Source: CAZQFV01 sp964613665
GTDB taxonomy: Bacteria; Chloroflexota; Chloroflexia; DTKN01
DNA length: 64,000 bases
Direction of reading: 5' to 3'
Assembly: GCA_964613665.1 (NCBI GenBank)
Contig: CAZTIG010000013.1
Span: 18,592-82,591, forward strand
The number at the start of each line of letters is the position of its first letter. Within the stretch, counting starts at the first letter, position 1. This document shows, in pieces, positions 24,530 to 32,822 of the stretch. The notes under the pieces were generated by a model. That model searched no databases, was not told the DNA's origin, and saw only the letters and a list, made by a program, of their open reading frames with translations. Position numbers and translations under genes: made by a program.

Positions 24530-24991
24530 ATGGAACACGCTACGCTGGGGATTGAACGCATCCACATCCTGCGAGTGGATCCTGGGGAGGATGTGCTGCT
24601 CTCGGTGAACCGCTTCCTGGCAGAGACGGGGCTGCAGCAGGCGGTGGTGTTGGGGGGCTACGGCACGCTGACGTCCCACCATCTGCACTGGGTGAAGCAC
24701 GATCGGTTCCCCACCGAGCATGTCCTGGGCCGGGGCGCAGGGGGGATCGAGATCCTGGCTATGAGCGGGACCGTCGTCGGGGGGGAGCCGCACATCCACG
24801 TGACGCTTTCCACGCCTGCCGGGGCCTACGGGGGCCATCTGCACGAGGGCAGCACCGCATATGTCCTATGCGAGATCTTCTTCGCCGAGGTGGCCGGCCG
24901 CAGGCTGCGGCGCGAGCCGGTGGCGGTGGAGGTGCCCGGCATGGGAGCCGGGACAGTTCTCCGGCTTACCTTTGGGCCGGCGGCCGACTAG
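24530..24991 (+). CDS. PPC/DUF296-domain protein
   Basis: A 153-residue protein of the plant-and-prokaryote-conserved (PPC, DUF296) fold. The clearest segment is 'GEPHIHVTLS' followed by 'GGHLHEGSTAYVLCEIFFAE'; the three His there are the conserved metal-site residues of the family. Related bacterial proteins occur singly or fused to AT-hook DNA-binding parts. Here there is no DNA-binding extension. The place between kinase and aldolase hints at a metabolic or regulatory role, but none is known. CGAGGAGG precedes the start. Confidence 0.8.
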   Translation: MEHATLGIERIHILRVDPGEDVLLSVNRFLAETGLQQAVVLGGYGTLTSHHLHWVKHDRFPTEHVLGRGAGGIEILAMSGTVVGGEPHIHVTLSTPAGAYGGHLHEGSTAYVLCEIFFAEVAGRRLRREPVAVEVPGMGAGTVLRLTFGPAAD

Positions 24992-25039
24992 CGGCCGCTG
25001 GCTGCGGGGTTGCCTGGAACAGCGGATCAGGAGGAGATC

Positions 25040-25714
25040 ATGGCGCGCTTCGATCGTCTGACCGTGCTGAAGGCGATGCTGGAGACCGGGTTGGTGCCCG
25101 TCTTCTACCAGGCCGATGTGGAGGTTGCCCAGAGGATCGTCGCCGCCTGTGCCGAGGGCGGGGCCCGGACGATCGAGTTTACCAACCGGGGCGACCGCGC
25201 CTGGAATGTCTTCACCGAGCTTGCCGCCTTCGTCGACCGGACCCTGCCTGGGGTGATCCTGGGCGTGGGCTCGGTCGTCGATGCCCCCACGGCGGCGCTG
25301 TACATTGCCAGCGGGGCCAACTTTGTGGTGGGCCCGCTCCTGAGTGCCGAGGTAGCCCGGGTGTGCAATCGTAGGAAGATCGCCTACTGCCCGGGCTGCG
25401 GCAGCGTGAGCGAGATCTCGGCGGCGGAGGAGATGGGGGTGGAGATCGTCAAGGTCTTTCCGGGTGCCGAGGTAGGGGGGCCGGCCTTTGTCAAGGCGGT
25501 GCTCGGGCCGATGCCCTGGACCCGTATCATGCCGACCGGCGGGGTCAAGGCGACGCGGGAGAGTGTCTTTGCCTGGATCCAGGCCGGCACGGCCTGTCTG
25601 GGCATGGGCAGCAACCTCGTCCGCAAGGAATGGGTCGCTGCTGGTGACTATGGCGCGATTCGCGACCTGGTGTGCCAGGTGCTGGCATGGGTACAGGAGG
25701 CGCGGTCGAAATGA
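25040..25714 (+). CDS. eda: KDPG/KHG aldolase
   Basis: A 224-residue class I aldolase that splits 2-keto-3-deoxy-6-phosphogluconate into pyruvate and glyceraldehyde-3-phosphate. The Glu is in 'RTIEFTNRG', 'LGVGSVVDAPTA' follows, the Schiff-base Lys is in 'EIVKVFPG', and the phosphate site is 'MPTGGV'. AGGAGGAG directly precedes ATG 25040. The stop overlaps the next start (ATGA). Together with kdgK it is the probable sink for the KDG made by the pectin operon downstream, which has no aldolase of its own. Confidence 0.93.
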   Translation: MARFDRLTVLKAMLETGLVPVFYQADVEVAQRIVAACAEGGARTIEFTNRGDRAWNVFTELAAFVDRTLPGVILGVGSVVDAPTAALYIASGANFVVGPLLSAEVARVCNRRKIAYCPGCGSVSEISAAEEMGVEIVKVFPGAEVGGPAFVKAVLGPMPWTRIMPTGGVKATRESVFAWIQAGTACLGMGSNLVRKEWVAAGDYGAIRDLVCQVLAWVQEARSK

Positions 25715-27150
25715 CATACCGTCGGATGGCTTCGCTCAAGACCACCCAGGATATGCGCGCCCATCTGGCCGCGCTGGGGGTCGATCTGCCGTTGGACGAG
25801 CAGGTCGAGGCCGGCTCGGGGGCGCCGCTGGCTCAGCCGTACCGGCTACGGAGCGGGTTCACCGTCGGCAACCGCTTCTGTGTCCTGCCCATGGAGGGGT
25901 GGGACGGGACCACGGACGGACGGCCGACCGACCTGGTAGTGCGGCGCTGGCGCCGTTTCGGCCAGAGCGGGGCCAAGCTGATCTGGGGCGGCGAGGCGGT
26001 GGCGGTGCGCCCGGACGGCCGGGCCAACCCCAACCAGTTGTTGATCGATACCAGGACGGTGGGAGAGCTGGCTGCGCTGCGGCAGGCATTGGTGGCCGAG
26101 CACGAGGCCCACTTCGGCTGCAGCGGTGATCTGCTGGTGGGGCTGCAACTGACCCACTCGGGGCGGTTTTCTCGTCCGAGCGAGAAGGCGCGGCCCGAGC
26201 CGCGCATCCTCTACCACCACCCTCATCTCGACCGCCGGGTGGGCCTCACTGCCGAGGCCCCGGTGTGGAGCGACAAGGAGATCGCTGCGCTGGTGGAGGA
26301 CTTTGCCCGGGCCGGCCGGCTGGCCCAAGAGGCCGGGTTTCACTTTGTCGATGTCAAGCACTGCCACGGCTACCTGGGGCACGAATTCCTCAGCGCGCGC
26401 GACCGCCGGGGGCGCTATGGAGGTAGTCTGGAGAACCGGACGCGCTTCCTGCGCGAGGTCGTAGCCGCCATCCGGGCCAGAGCGCCAGGGCTGCAGATAG
26501 GGGTGCGGCTGAGCGCCTTTGATTTCGTGCCCTTTCGGCCGGGTCCCGATGGGCAGGGCGTGCCCGAGCCGTTCGCCGGCCCGCTCTACCGCTACGCCTT
26601 TGGCGGCGATGGCACGGGCACGGGCATCGATCTGGACGAGCCGCGGGCCCTGCTCGACCAGCTGGCCTCGCTGGACATCGAGCTGGTCTGCATCACCGCG
26701 GGCAGCCCCTACTACTGCCCGCACGTGCAGCGGCCGGCACTCTTTCCGCCCTCTGACGGCTATCGCCCGCCGGAGGATCCTCTGGTGGGCGTCGCCCGCC
26801 AGATCGCCGTGACCGCGGCCTTGAAGCGCTATCGTCCGGAGTTGGCGCTGGTGGGCTCGGGCTACTCCTACCTGCAGGAATGGCTGCCCCATGTCGCGCA
26901 GGGAGTGGTGCGCAGCGGTCAAGCCGATTTCGTGGGTCTGGGGCGCATGATGCTATCGTACCCGGAGATGGCTGCCGACGTGCTGGCCGGCCGGCCGCTG
27001 CAGCAGCGGCGTATCTGCCGTACCTTCAGCGACTGCACGACTGCGCCGCGGCAGGGGCTGGTCTCAGGCTGCTATCCGCTTGACGAGTTCTACCGGGGAC
27101 GCCCCGAAGCCGCTCTGCTGGCCGAGAGAAAACGAAATCCTCCGGCTTGA
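25711..27150 (+). CDS. Old yellow enzyme-family NADH:flavin oxidoreductase
   Basis: A 479-residue FMN-binding TIM-barrel protein. Family marks are 'NRFCVLPMEGWDGT', 'LQLTHSGRFSRPSEKARPEP', 'KHCHGYLGHEFLSARDRRG', 'YGGSLENRTRFLREV' and the C-terminal 'ADFVGLGRMMLSYPEM'. Members reduce C=C bonds in enals and enones or oxidise related compounds. There is no C-terminal 4Fe-4S/NAD domain of the 2,4-dienoyl-CoA reductase type. It is the last gene of the operon, translationally coupled to eda by ATGA, and is followed by an intrinsic terminator. Confidence 0.87.
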   Translation: MTYRRMASLKTTQDMRAHLAALGVDLPLDEQVEAGSGAPLAQPYRLRSGFTVGNRFCVLPMEGWDGTTDGRPTDLVVRRWRRFGQSGAKLIWGGEAVAVRPDGRANPNQLLIDTRTVGELAALRQALVAEHEAHFGCSGDLLVGLQLTHSGRFSRPSEKARPEPRILYHHPHLDRRVGLTAEAPVWSDKEIAALVEDFARAGRLAQEAGFHFVDVKHCHGYLGHEFLSARDRRGRYGGSLENRTRFLREVVAAIRARAPGLQIGVRLSAFDFVPFRPGPDGQGVPEPFAGPLYRYAFGGDGTGTGIDLDEPRALLDQLASLDIELVCITAGSPYYCPHVQRPALFPPSDGYRPPEDPLVGVARQIAVTAALKRYRPELALVGSGYSYLQEWLPHVAQGVVRSGQADFVGLGRMMLSYPEMAADVLAGRPLQQRRICRTFSDCTTAPRQGLVSGCYPLDEFYRGRPEAALLAERKRNPPA

Positions 27151-27199
27151 GTGGGCCGCGTCTTGCAGTGAATAGCCCCAGGCACAGGGAACCACGTGA

Positions 27200-27229
27200 G
27201 GGCTTGCCCGAACTGGGCAGCCCCTTTTT
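27200..27229 (+). terminator. Intrinsic terminator after the KDG/KDPG operon
   Basis: The stem GGGCTTGCCC (27200-27209) with GGGCAGCCC (27215-27223), one bulged T and a 5-nt loop, is followed by C and TTTTT (27225-27229). It separates the first catabolic operon from the LacI promoter. Confidence 0.8.
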
Positions 27230-27236
27230 ATGTGTA

Positions 27237-27265
27237 TTGACAAAGGAGCCTGCTTCTGCTATAAT
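27237..27265 (+). promoter_or_regulatory. Full-consensus promoter of the LacI-family regulator
   Basis: TTGACA (27237-27242), 17-bp spacer, TATAAT (27260-27265): a perfect sigma70 consensus. The operator at 27270-27293 covers the transcription start. Confidence 0.85.
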
Positions 27266-27269
27266 GCCG

Positions 27270-27293
27270 TTAGCGTTATCGGTAGCGATAACG
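27270..27293. promoter_or_regulatory. LacI-type operator at the regulator's own promoter
   Basis: The palindrome CGTTATCG-GTAG-CGATAACG spans 27274-27293 and begins 8 bp after the -10 box. Its parts GGTAGCGATAACG and TAGCGTTATCG recur, with one mismatch each, at 28414-28432. A repressor bound here would block initiation, so autoregulation is likely. Confidence 0.8.
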
Positions 27294-27311
27294 GACAGTG
27301 GAGGTTCCAGC

Positions 27312-28313
27312 ATGCCCCGTCGTATCACCATGGCCGATGTAGCACGTGCAGCCGGTGTCTCGGCGATGACGGTTTCCCGCGTGCTCAACAACAAGGGCGA
27401 CGTCAGCGCGGAGACGCGCCAGCGCGTCCGCGAGATCGTCAGGCAGTTGGACTATCGCCCCAGTGGTGTGGCGCGCGGGCTGGTGACGCAGCGCACGGGC
27501 ACGTTGGGCCTGGTCGTGCCCGATGTGGCCAACCCGTTCTTCTCCGGTGTGGCGCGTGGGGCCGAGGATCAGGCTTACGCTGAGGGTTATAGCGTCCTCC
27601 TATGCAACACCAATGAGGACCCGCAGCGTGAGGTGGCCATCCTGCGGTCGTTGGAGGAGAAGCGTGTGGACGGCCTGGTCCTGTGTAGTTCCCGCCTCGA
27701 TGAGAAAATCCTCCGCTCGCTCCTGGAGCGTCACCCTGCCGCTGTCCTGGTGAATCGCCGGCTGGAGGGCGATAGTGTCGGCGTGGTTCTGGCGGACGAC
27801 GAGGCCGGCTGTCGGGAGATGACCAAGCTGCTGTTGCAGGCCGGCCATCGGGCCATCGCGTTTCTGGCTGGCCCGGCGGTCTCCTACAGCGGGCAGCAGC
27901 GCACGCGCGGCTACCGGGCTGCTCTGGTCGCGGCCGGCCTACCGTACAACTCGGCCTGGGTACGCCACTGTTCAGCCTTTGTCGAAGGTGGGCTGGTGGC
28001 AGCTCGCGACCTGCTCATCGCCTACCCCGAGCTGACCGCCCTCGTCTGCTACAATGACCTGGTCGCCGTGGGCGCGCTGCAGGCATGTGCCGAGCTGGGT
28101 CGCCAGGTTCCTGGCGACTTGGCGGTCGCTGGCTTTGACGACATCCCCCTGGTCGATCGGATCACCCCTGCGCTGACCACCTGTCATGTGCCGCGCTACG
28201 ATATGGGCGCTCAGGCGATGCGGCTGCTGTTGGATCGCATCCACGGCTGTTCCGAGGAGTGCCAGGAGGTGGTGCTCCCCGTGGAACTGATCACCAGAGC
28301 CAGCGCGCCATAA
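27312..28313 (+). CDS. LacI-family transcriptional regulator
   Basis: A 333-residue repressor. The N-terminal helix-turn-helix is 'TMADVARAAGVSAMTVSRVL' and the hinge region 'YRPSGVARGL' follows. The periplasmic-binding-like effector domain covers about 60-333 ('LGLVVPDVANPFFSGVARGA', 'FDDIPLVDRITPALTT'). The ligand is not readable, but the context of a pectin/galacturonate locus suggests a uronate or KDG-like inducer. GGAGG is 8 nt before the start. Its probable targets are its own promoter and the transporter operon at 28385. Confidence 0.92.
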   Translation: MPRRITMADVARAAGVSAMTVSRVLNNKGDVSAETRQRVREIVRQLDYRPSGVARGLVTQRTGTLGLVVPDVANPFFSGVARGAEDQAYAEGYSVLLCNTNEDPQREVAILRSLEEKRVDGLVLCSSRLDEKILRSLLERHPAAVLVNRRLEGDSVGVVLADDEAGCREMTKLLLQAGHRAIAFLAGPAVSYSGQQRTRGYRAALVAAGLPYNSAWVRHCSAFVEGGLVAARDLLIAYPELTALVCYNDLVAVGALQACAELGRQVPGDLAVAGFDDIPLVDRITPALTTCHVPRYDMGAQAMRLLLDRIHGCSEECQEVVLPVELITRASAP

Positions 28314-28384
28314 CAGCGTGCCAGCTGAAGGGCGGCTCCGGGGAATGTCCACAGCACCTGCGTCGCCGAGAACCCAAGAGACTC

Positions 28385-28413
28385 TTGACAGGAGGCCATG
28401 CACATGGTATACT
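28385..28413 (+). promoter_or_regulatory. Promoter of the second transporter / pectin operon
   Basis: TTGACA (28385-28390), 17-bp spacer, TATACT (28408-28413). LacI-type operators begin at the next base. Confidence 0.85.
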
Positions 28414-28438
28414 GGTAGCGCTAACGTTATCGCTAACA
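28414..28438. promoter_or_regulatory. LacI-type operator pair controlling the transporter operon
   Basis: GGTAGCGCTAACG (28414-28426) and CGTTATCGCTAACA (28425-28438) overlap by two bases directly after the -10 box. They match the regulator's own operator halves (12/13 and 10/11 bases in the shared parts) in swapped order. This links the regulator to the transporter. Confidence 0.8.
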
Positions 28439-28551
28439 ATGGCGGTAACCAGAGGTCCACGGCAAAGGAGGTGGGGACTCGAAGCATTCCGTTCACGCGC
28501 AGGATGGCCCAGAAGCCCAGGTACCACACAGGCAAAACGGGAGGACCTCCG

Positions 28552-30549
28552 ATGGCACATGGTAAGAACAACATGCTGCGGTGCACAGTGGTAGTCTCCA
28601 TCTTTGTGTCCCTGTTGCTTCTCACTTCCTGCGGGCCTACGACTACGGCGGTGCCTGTGGTTCCCACGTCCAAGCCCGCGGATACGGCTGCTCCCGTCCC
28701 CACAAAGACGCCCGTCGCGACGGCGGAGCCCACCACCATCCCCGCTCCTACCTATCAAGAGGCTCCTCAACTGGCAGCCCTGGTCAAAGAGGGCAAGCTG
28801 CCGCCCGTGGAGGAGCGCCTTCCTGCGAATCCCCTGGTCGTCCAGCCGGTCGAATCGGTCGGTCAGTACGGCGGCACCTGGTACCGCGGCTGGCGCGGCA
28901 TCAACGACTTTCACTGCTTCGGCCGCATCGTCTACGAGCCGATGTTGCGCTGGCCCCGCGACCCCAAGGATCCGGTCCAGCCGGGCTTGGCCGAACGCTG
29001 GGAATGGTCGCCTGACGGCAAGGAGTTGACCCTCTACCTCCGCGAGGGGCTGAAGTGGTCAGACGGTGCGCCCTTCACGGTCGACGACATCATCTTCTGG
29101 TGGGAGGACATCGAGAACGACCCCACCATCACCAAGGCCCCGCACGCCGAGTGGATCGTCAACGGCAAGCCGATGACGTTGGAAAAGATCGACGACATCA
29201 CCATCAAGCTCAAGTTCGACGGCCCCAACGGTCTGGCCGAGACGGTGGGCCTGGCCTTTCACGGCAACCAGTGGCCGCTGGGCTTTGAGCGCTTTGGCTT
29301 CTTCGCTCCTCGCCACTACCTGGAGCAGTACCATCCCAAGTACAACGCCAGCGCCACCTACGAGATGTTCGAGGAAAAGGCCCTCGAATACAACCCCGAG
29401 CGGCCGGCCATGACCCCCTGGGTGATCAGCAACTGGGAGACCGGGGCCGATCACATGATCGCCACGCGCAACCCCTACTACTGGAAGGTCGACATCGAGG
29501 GGAACCAGCTGCCCTACATCGACGAGGTTTACTTCTACCTGGTGCAGGACTCGGCAGCCGTCAACAACCTGGCCCTGGCCGGCAAGCTCGACATGCAGCA
29601 TCGGGCCATCGAGCTGAACCAGTACACCGTCTACCAGGAGAATGCCGAGGCCGGCAACTACCACATGCTCCTGTGGCCGCAGGCCCAGGCTTCGGGCCTG
29701 ACCTTCTTCCCCAACCAGAGCTACCCCGACCCGGCCTATCGCGAGCTGCTGCAGAATCTCAAGTTTCGCCAGGCCCTCTCCCAGGCGATCGACCGCGAGA
29801 CGCTCAACCAGGTCCTCTGGCTAGGGCTGGCCACCCCGCAGACCATCAGCGTCGTGGAGGACTCGGCCCTCTACCAGGCCGACATCGCCAACATCTATGG
29901 CGAGTATGACCCGGAGTTGGCCAAATCCCTGCTCGACCAGATCGGCCTGCCGGTGGGCTCCGATGGCATGCGCACCTTTGCCGACGGCACGCCGATCAAC
30001 CTGGTGATCGAGACCTCCTATACCGGCGGTTCCCTCCTGGACGGCATTGAGCTCGTCGCCGAGCAGTGGCGGGCCATCGGCCTCGGCGTCAGCGTCGAGA
30101 CCATGTCCCGCGACGTCTACTGGCCGCGGGCCTGCGCCAACGAGGTCATGATCGCCACCTGGACCACCGACCGCGGCCTGGTGCCGATGGTCGACCCCAT
30201 CTACCAGTTCCCCTTTGACGAGCGCTCCTGGATGGCCCCCGCCTTTGGCACCTGGTACAAGACCAGCGGCGCGGAAGGCGAGGCGCCCACTGGTGTGCTG
30301 AAGGAGCTGCAGGACCTCTACAACCAGTACCGCGCCGCGGTGGACCCGGCCCAGCAGCTCGAAATCGCCAGGAACATCGTCCGGAAGACGACGGAGAACC
30401 TCAGCGTGATCCAGACCTGCGGTGGCTCTCCTGGCCCTGTCGTGGTCAAGAACTACTTCCACAACGTCATGGAAAACCACACCTCCGACTGGATTATCAT
30501 GACCCCGGGCACGCAGGACCCGAGCCACTTCTGGATGGATCCCCACTAG
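28552..30549 (+). CDS. SBP_5-family substrate-binding lipoprotein, probably for oligogalacturonides
   Basis: A 665-residue extracytoplasmic lipoprotein with lipobox LTSC (Cys27) and a Thr/Pro-rich linker, then a binding domain in the normal order. 'GTWYRGWRGINDFHCFGRIV', 'PGLAERWEWSPDGKELTLYL', 'GLKWSDGAPFTVDDI' come early and 'RQALSQAIDRETLN' late. It belongs to the longer peptide/oligosaccharide subgroup; several Thermotoga members of this family bind sugars rather than peptides. Being under LacI-type control and next to oligogalacturonate lyase, it most likely binds oligogalacturonides (inference). GGGAGGA lies 7 nt before the start. Confidence 0.88.
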   Translation: MAHGKNNMLRCTVVVSIFVSLLLLTSCGPTTTAVPVVPTSKPADTAAPVPTKTPVATAEPTTIPAPTYQEAPQLAALVKEGKLPPVEERLPANPLVVQPVESVGQYGGTWYRGWRGINDFHCFGRIVYEPMLRWPRDPKDPVQPGLAERWEWSPDGKELTLYLREGLKWSDGAPFTVDDIIFWWEDIENDPTITKAPHAEWIVNGKPMTLEKIDDITIKLKFDGPNGLAETVGLAFHGNQWPLGFERFGFFAPRHYLEQYHPKYNASATYEMFEEKALEYNPERPAMTPWVISNWETGADHMIATRNPYYWKVDIEGNQLPYIDEVYFYLVQDSAAVNNLALAGKLDMQHRAIELNQYTVYQENAEAGNYHMLLWPQAQASGLTFFPNQSYPDPAYRELLQNLKFRQALSQAIDRETLNQVLWLGLATPQTISVVEDSALYQADIANIYGEYDPELAKSLLDQIGLPVGSDGMRTFADGTPINLVIETSYTGGSLLDGIELVAEQWRAIGLGVSVETMSRDVYWPRACANEVMIATWTTDRGLVPMVDPIYQFPFDERSWMAPAFGTWYKTSGAEGEAPTGVLKELQDLYNQYRAAVDPAQQLEIARNIVRKTTENLSVIQTCGGSPGPVVVKNYFHNVMENHTSDWIIMTPGTQDPSHFWMDPH

Positions 30550-30560
30550 TCTCGCGGTGA

Positions 30561-30589
30561 GGAGGGGCCTGCCGCCAGCAGGCCCCTCC
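30561..30589 (+). repeat. Intercistronic hairpin between binding-protein and permease genes
   Basis: A 12-bp perfect stem, GGAGGGGCCTGC (30561-30572) with GCAGGCCCCTCC (30578-30589), and a 5-nt loop. No T-run follows. It has the same position and design as 3428-3472 in the first transporter operon. Confidence 0.75.
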
Positions 30590-30617
30590 CCCCATCTGCA
30601 GAGCCGAGGGTAGCGAG

Positions 30618-31601
30618 ATGCTTGGCTATGTCCTGCGGCGCCTCTTGGGGATGATCCCGACCCTCCTGCTGATATCGGTCATCATCTTCATCGTCATCCA
30701 GCTGCCCCCGGGCGACTTTATCACCTCCCTACAGGCCAATGTGGCCTCCACAGGCGGGGGCATGGACAAGCAGGTAGTCCTCAGGCTGCAAGAGGTGTAT
30801 GGCCTGGATCAGCCGATGCACATCCAGTACCTGCGTTGGATCTCCGGCTGGCCCAGGCTGGACTTTGGCTACTCGATCGAGTGGCGCGCCCCGGTCTGGG
30901 ATGTGATCGGCAGCAAGCTGGCCTATACCCTCTATCTGGGCTTCCTGTCGTTGCTCTTTATGCTGGTTGTCTCCATCCCCATCGGCATCTACTCGGCCAC
31001 GCATCAGTACTCGGCCGGTGACCATATCCTGTCGGCGATCGGGTTCTTCGGCCTCTGCCTGCCCGGCTTCTTGCTGGCACTGGTTTGGATGTTCCTGGGC
31101 ATCATCGTCCTGCACATCGACGTCGGTGGTGTGATGTCCCGCCAGTTCGAAAATGCCCCGTGGACGCTGGAGAAGATCGGGGACTATCTCAACCACCTCT
31201 GGCCGGCCGTGGTTGTCCTGGGCCTGTCCAGCACGGCCCAGCTCCAGCGCATCATGCGCAGCAGCCTGCTGGATATCCTGGGTCAACAGCACATCATCAC
31301 GGCCCGCGCCAAGGGCCTGCCCGAACGCAAGGTGATCAACAAGTATGGTGTGCGCGTTGCCATCAACCCGCTCATCAGCGTCATTGCCCTGGAGATCCCC
31401 AAGATCATCAGCCAGTCGGCCCTGGTGGGCATCGTGATGATGCTCCCCACTCTGGGGCCAGTCTTCCTCCGCGCCCTGCTCAGCCAGGATGTCTACCTGT
31501 CGGGAACGATCCTGCTCGTCACGACCGTCCTGCTCATGCTCTCGAACCTCCTGGCTGATGTCGTCCTGGCCTGGGTCGACCCGAGGATCGTCTACTCCTA
31601 G
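30618..31601 (+). CDS. DppB-like ABC transporter permease
   Basis: A 327-residue membrane subunit of the second importer. It starts with 'MLGYVLRRLLGMIPTLLLIS' and has about six helices. Its EAA loop is 'HIITARAKGLPERKVINKYG' and it ends 'VDPRIVYS'. Length and order are orthodox and it lacks the long middle loop of the first operon's DppB-like protein. GAGGGTAGCGAG precedes the start. It forms the channel together with the next gene product. Confidence 0.9.
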   Translation: MLGYVLRRLLGMIPTLLLISVIIFIVIQLPPGDFITSLQANVASTGGGMDKQVVLRLQEVYGLDQPMHIQYLRWISGWPRLDFGYSIEWRAPVWDVIGSKLAYTLYLGFLSLLFMLVVSIPIGIYSATHQYSAGDHILSAIGFFGLCLPGFLLALVWMFLGIIVLHIDVGGVMSRQFENAPWTLEKIGDYLNHLWPAVVVLGLSSTAQLQRIMRSSLLDILGQQHIITARAKGLPERKVINKYGVRVAINPLISVIALEIPKIISQSALVGIVMMLPTLGPVFLRALLSQDVYLSGTILLVTTVLLMLSNLLADVVLAWVDPRIVYS

Positions 31602-31616
31602 AGGGCGGAGGTCCCG

Positions 31617-32813
31617 ATGGCGAGGAAACCTGCAGAGGCCTGTTCGGAAGATATCTTCAAGCAGTACGAAGAGGCTGCCCGTGCTGGGAGAGGCCTGCAG
31701 GTGGAGGAGAAGGCAGTCGATCCACGGACGGGCCGGTCGCTTGAAGCGATCTATGGGGCCTCCCAATGGCGGCTTATGTGGCGCAAGTTCCGGCGCAACA
31801 AGGCTGCCCTCATCGGCGGCATCGCCATCGCCCTTTTCTATCTGGGGGCCCTCCTGGCCGACTTTATCGCCCCCTATACCCTGACAACACGCTTCACCAA
31901 GTACATCTATATGCCGCCGCAGACCGTTCACCTGTTCCACGACGGCGTATTCCAGCCCCATGTCAATGGCGTGAAACTGACGATCGACAAGAACTTGCGC
32001 AAGATCTACACGCCTGTTCCGGAAGAAGTCATCCCGCTGCAGTTCTTCTCCCACGGAGTCCCGTACAAGTTCCTGGGGTTGATCGACACCGATATCCACC
32101 TCTTCACAGCTCCTGGGGGCATCGTCTCCCTGCTGGGCACCGACAGCCAGGGGCGTGACCTCTTCTCCCGCATCATGCTGGGCAGCCAGGTCTCGCTGAC
32201 GATTGGGCTCGTCGGAGTCATCCTGTCCCTGATCATCGGTTCGGTGCTTGGCGTTGTCTCCGGCTACTACGGCGGCTGGGTGGACAATCTGATCCAGCGG
32301 CTGATTGAGCTGATCCGCTCCTTCCCTGCGATTCCGCTCTGGATGGCTTTGTCGGCGGCCATTCCACAGAGCTGGACGGTCCTGCAGACCTACTTCGCCA
32401 TCAGTGTGATCCTGTCGCTGATTCAATGGACCTGGTTGGCACGCCAGTTGCGCGGCGTGGTGCTGTCGCTGCGCAAAGAGGACTTTATCCTGGCGGCCAA
32501 GCTCGCCGGGGCCAGTGACGGCTGGATCATCTTCCGGCACCTCGTTCCTGCCACGCTGGGACAGATCATCGTCGTCTCGACGCTGGCCATGCCTTCCATG
32601 ATCCTGGCCGAAACTGCGCTCAGCTACCTTGGCCTTGGGCTGCGGCCGCCGGTGACCAGTTGGGGTGTCCTGATCCAGGAATCCCAGAACATGCAGACCA
32701 TCGCGCTCTACCCGTGGTTGTTCCTTCCGGCCGCCTTTATCGCCGCAGCCATCCTGGCCTTTAGCTACCTCGGCGACGGGCTGCGCGATGCCGTCGATCC
32801 CTATACGATCTAG
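31617..32813 (+). CDS. DppC-like ABC transporter permease with extended outer loop
   Basis: A 398-residue membrane subunit. The N-terminal cytoplasmic part (about 60 residues) is long. The first helix is near 65-85. An outer loop of about 100 residues ('TTRFTKYIYMPPQTVHLFHD', 'GVPYKFLGLIDTDIHLF') precedes the family-typical 'LLGTDSQGRDLFSRIMLG'. The EAA loop is 'DFILAAKLAGASDGWIIFRH'. This extended loop is known from Dpp-type sugar importers of thermophiles. Unlike the paralogue at 4604, it has no Cys pairs and no rubredoxin. It is 15 bp downstream of its partner. Confidence 0.9.
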   Translation: MARKPAEACSEDIFKQYEEAARAGRGLQVEEKAVDPRTGRSLEAIYGASQWRLMWRKFRRNKAALIGGIAIALFYLGALLADFIAPYTLTTRFTKYIYMPPQTVHLFHDGVFQPHVNGVKLTIDKNLRKIYTPVPEEVIPLQFFSHGVPYKFLGLIDTDIHLFTAPGGIVSLLGTDSQGRDLFSRIMLGSQVSLTIGLVGVILSLIIGSVLGVVSGYYGGWVDNLIQRLIELIRSFPAIPLWMALSAAIPQSWTVLQTYFAISVILSLIQWTWLARQLRGVVLSLRKEDFILAAKLAGASDGWIIFRHLVPATLGQIIVVSTLAMPSMILAETALSYLGLGLRPPVTSWGVLIQESQNMQTIALYPWLFLPAAFIAAAILAFSYLGDGLRDAVDPYTI

Positions 32814-32822
32814 GGGGCGCTG

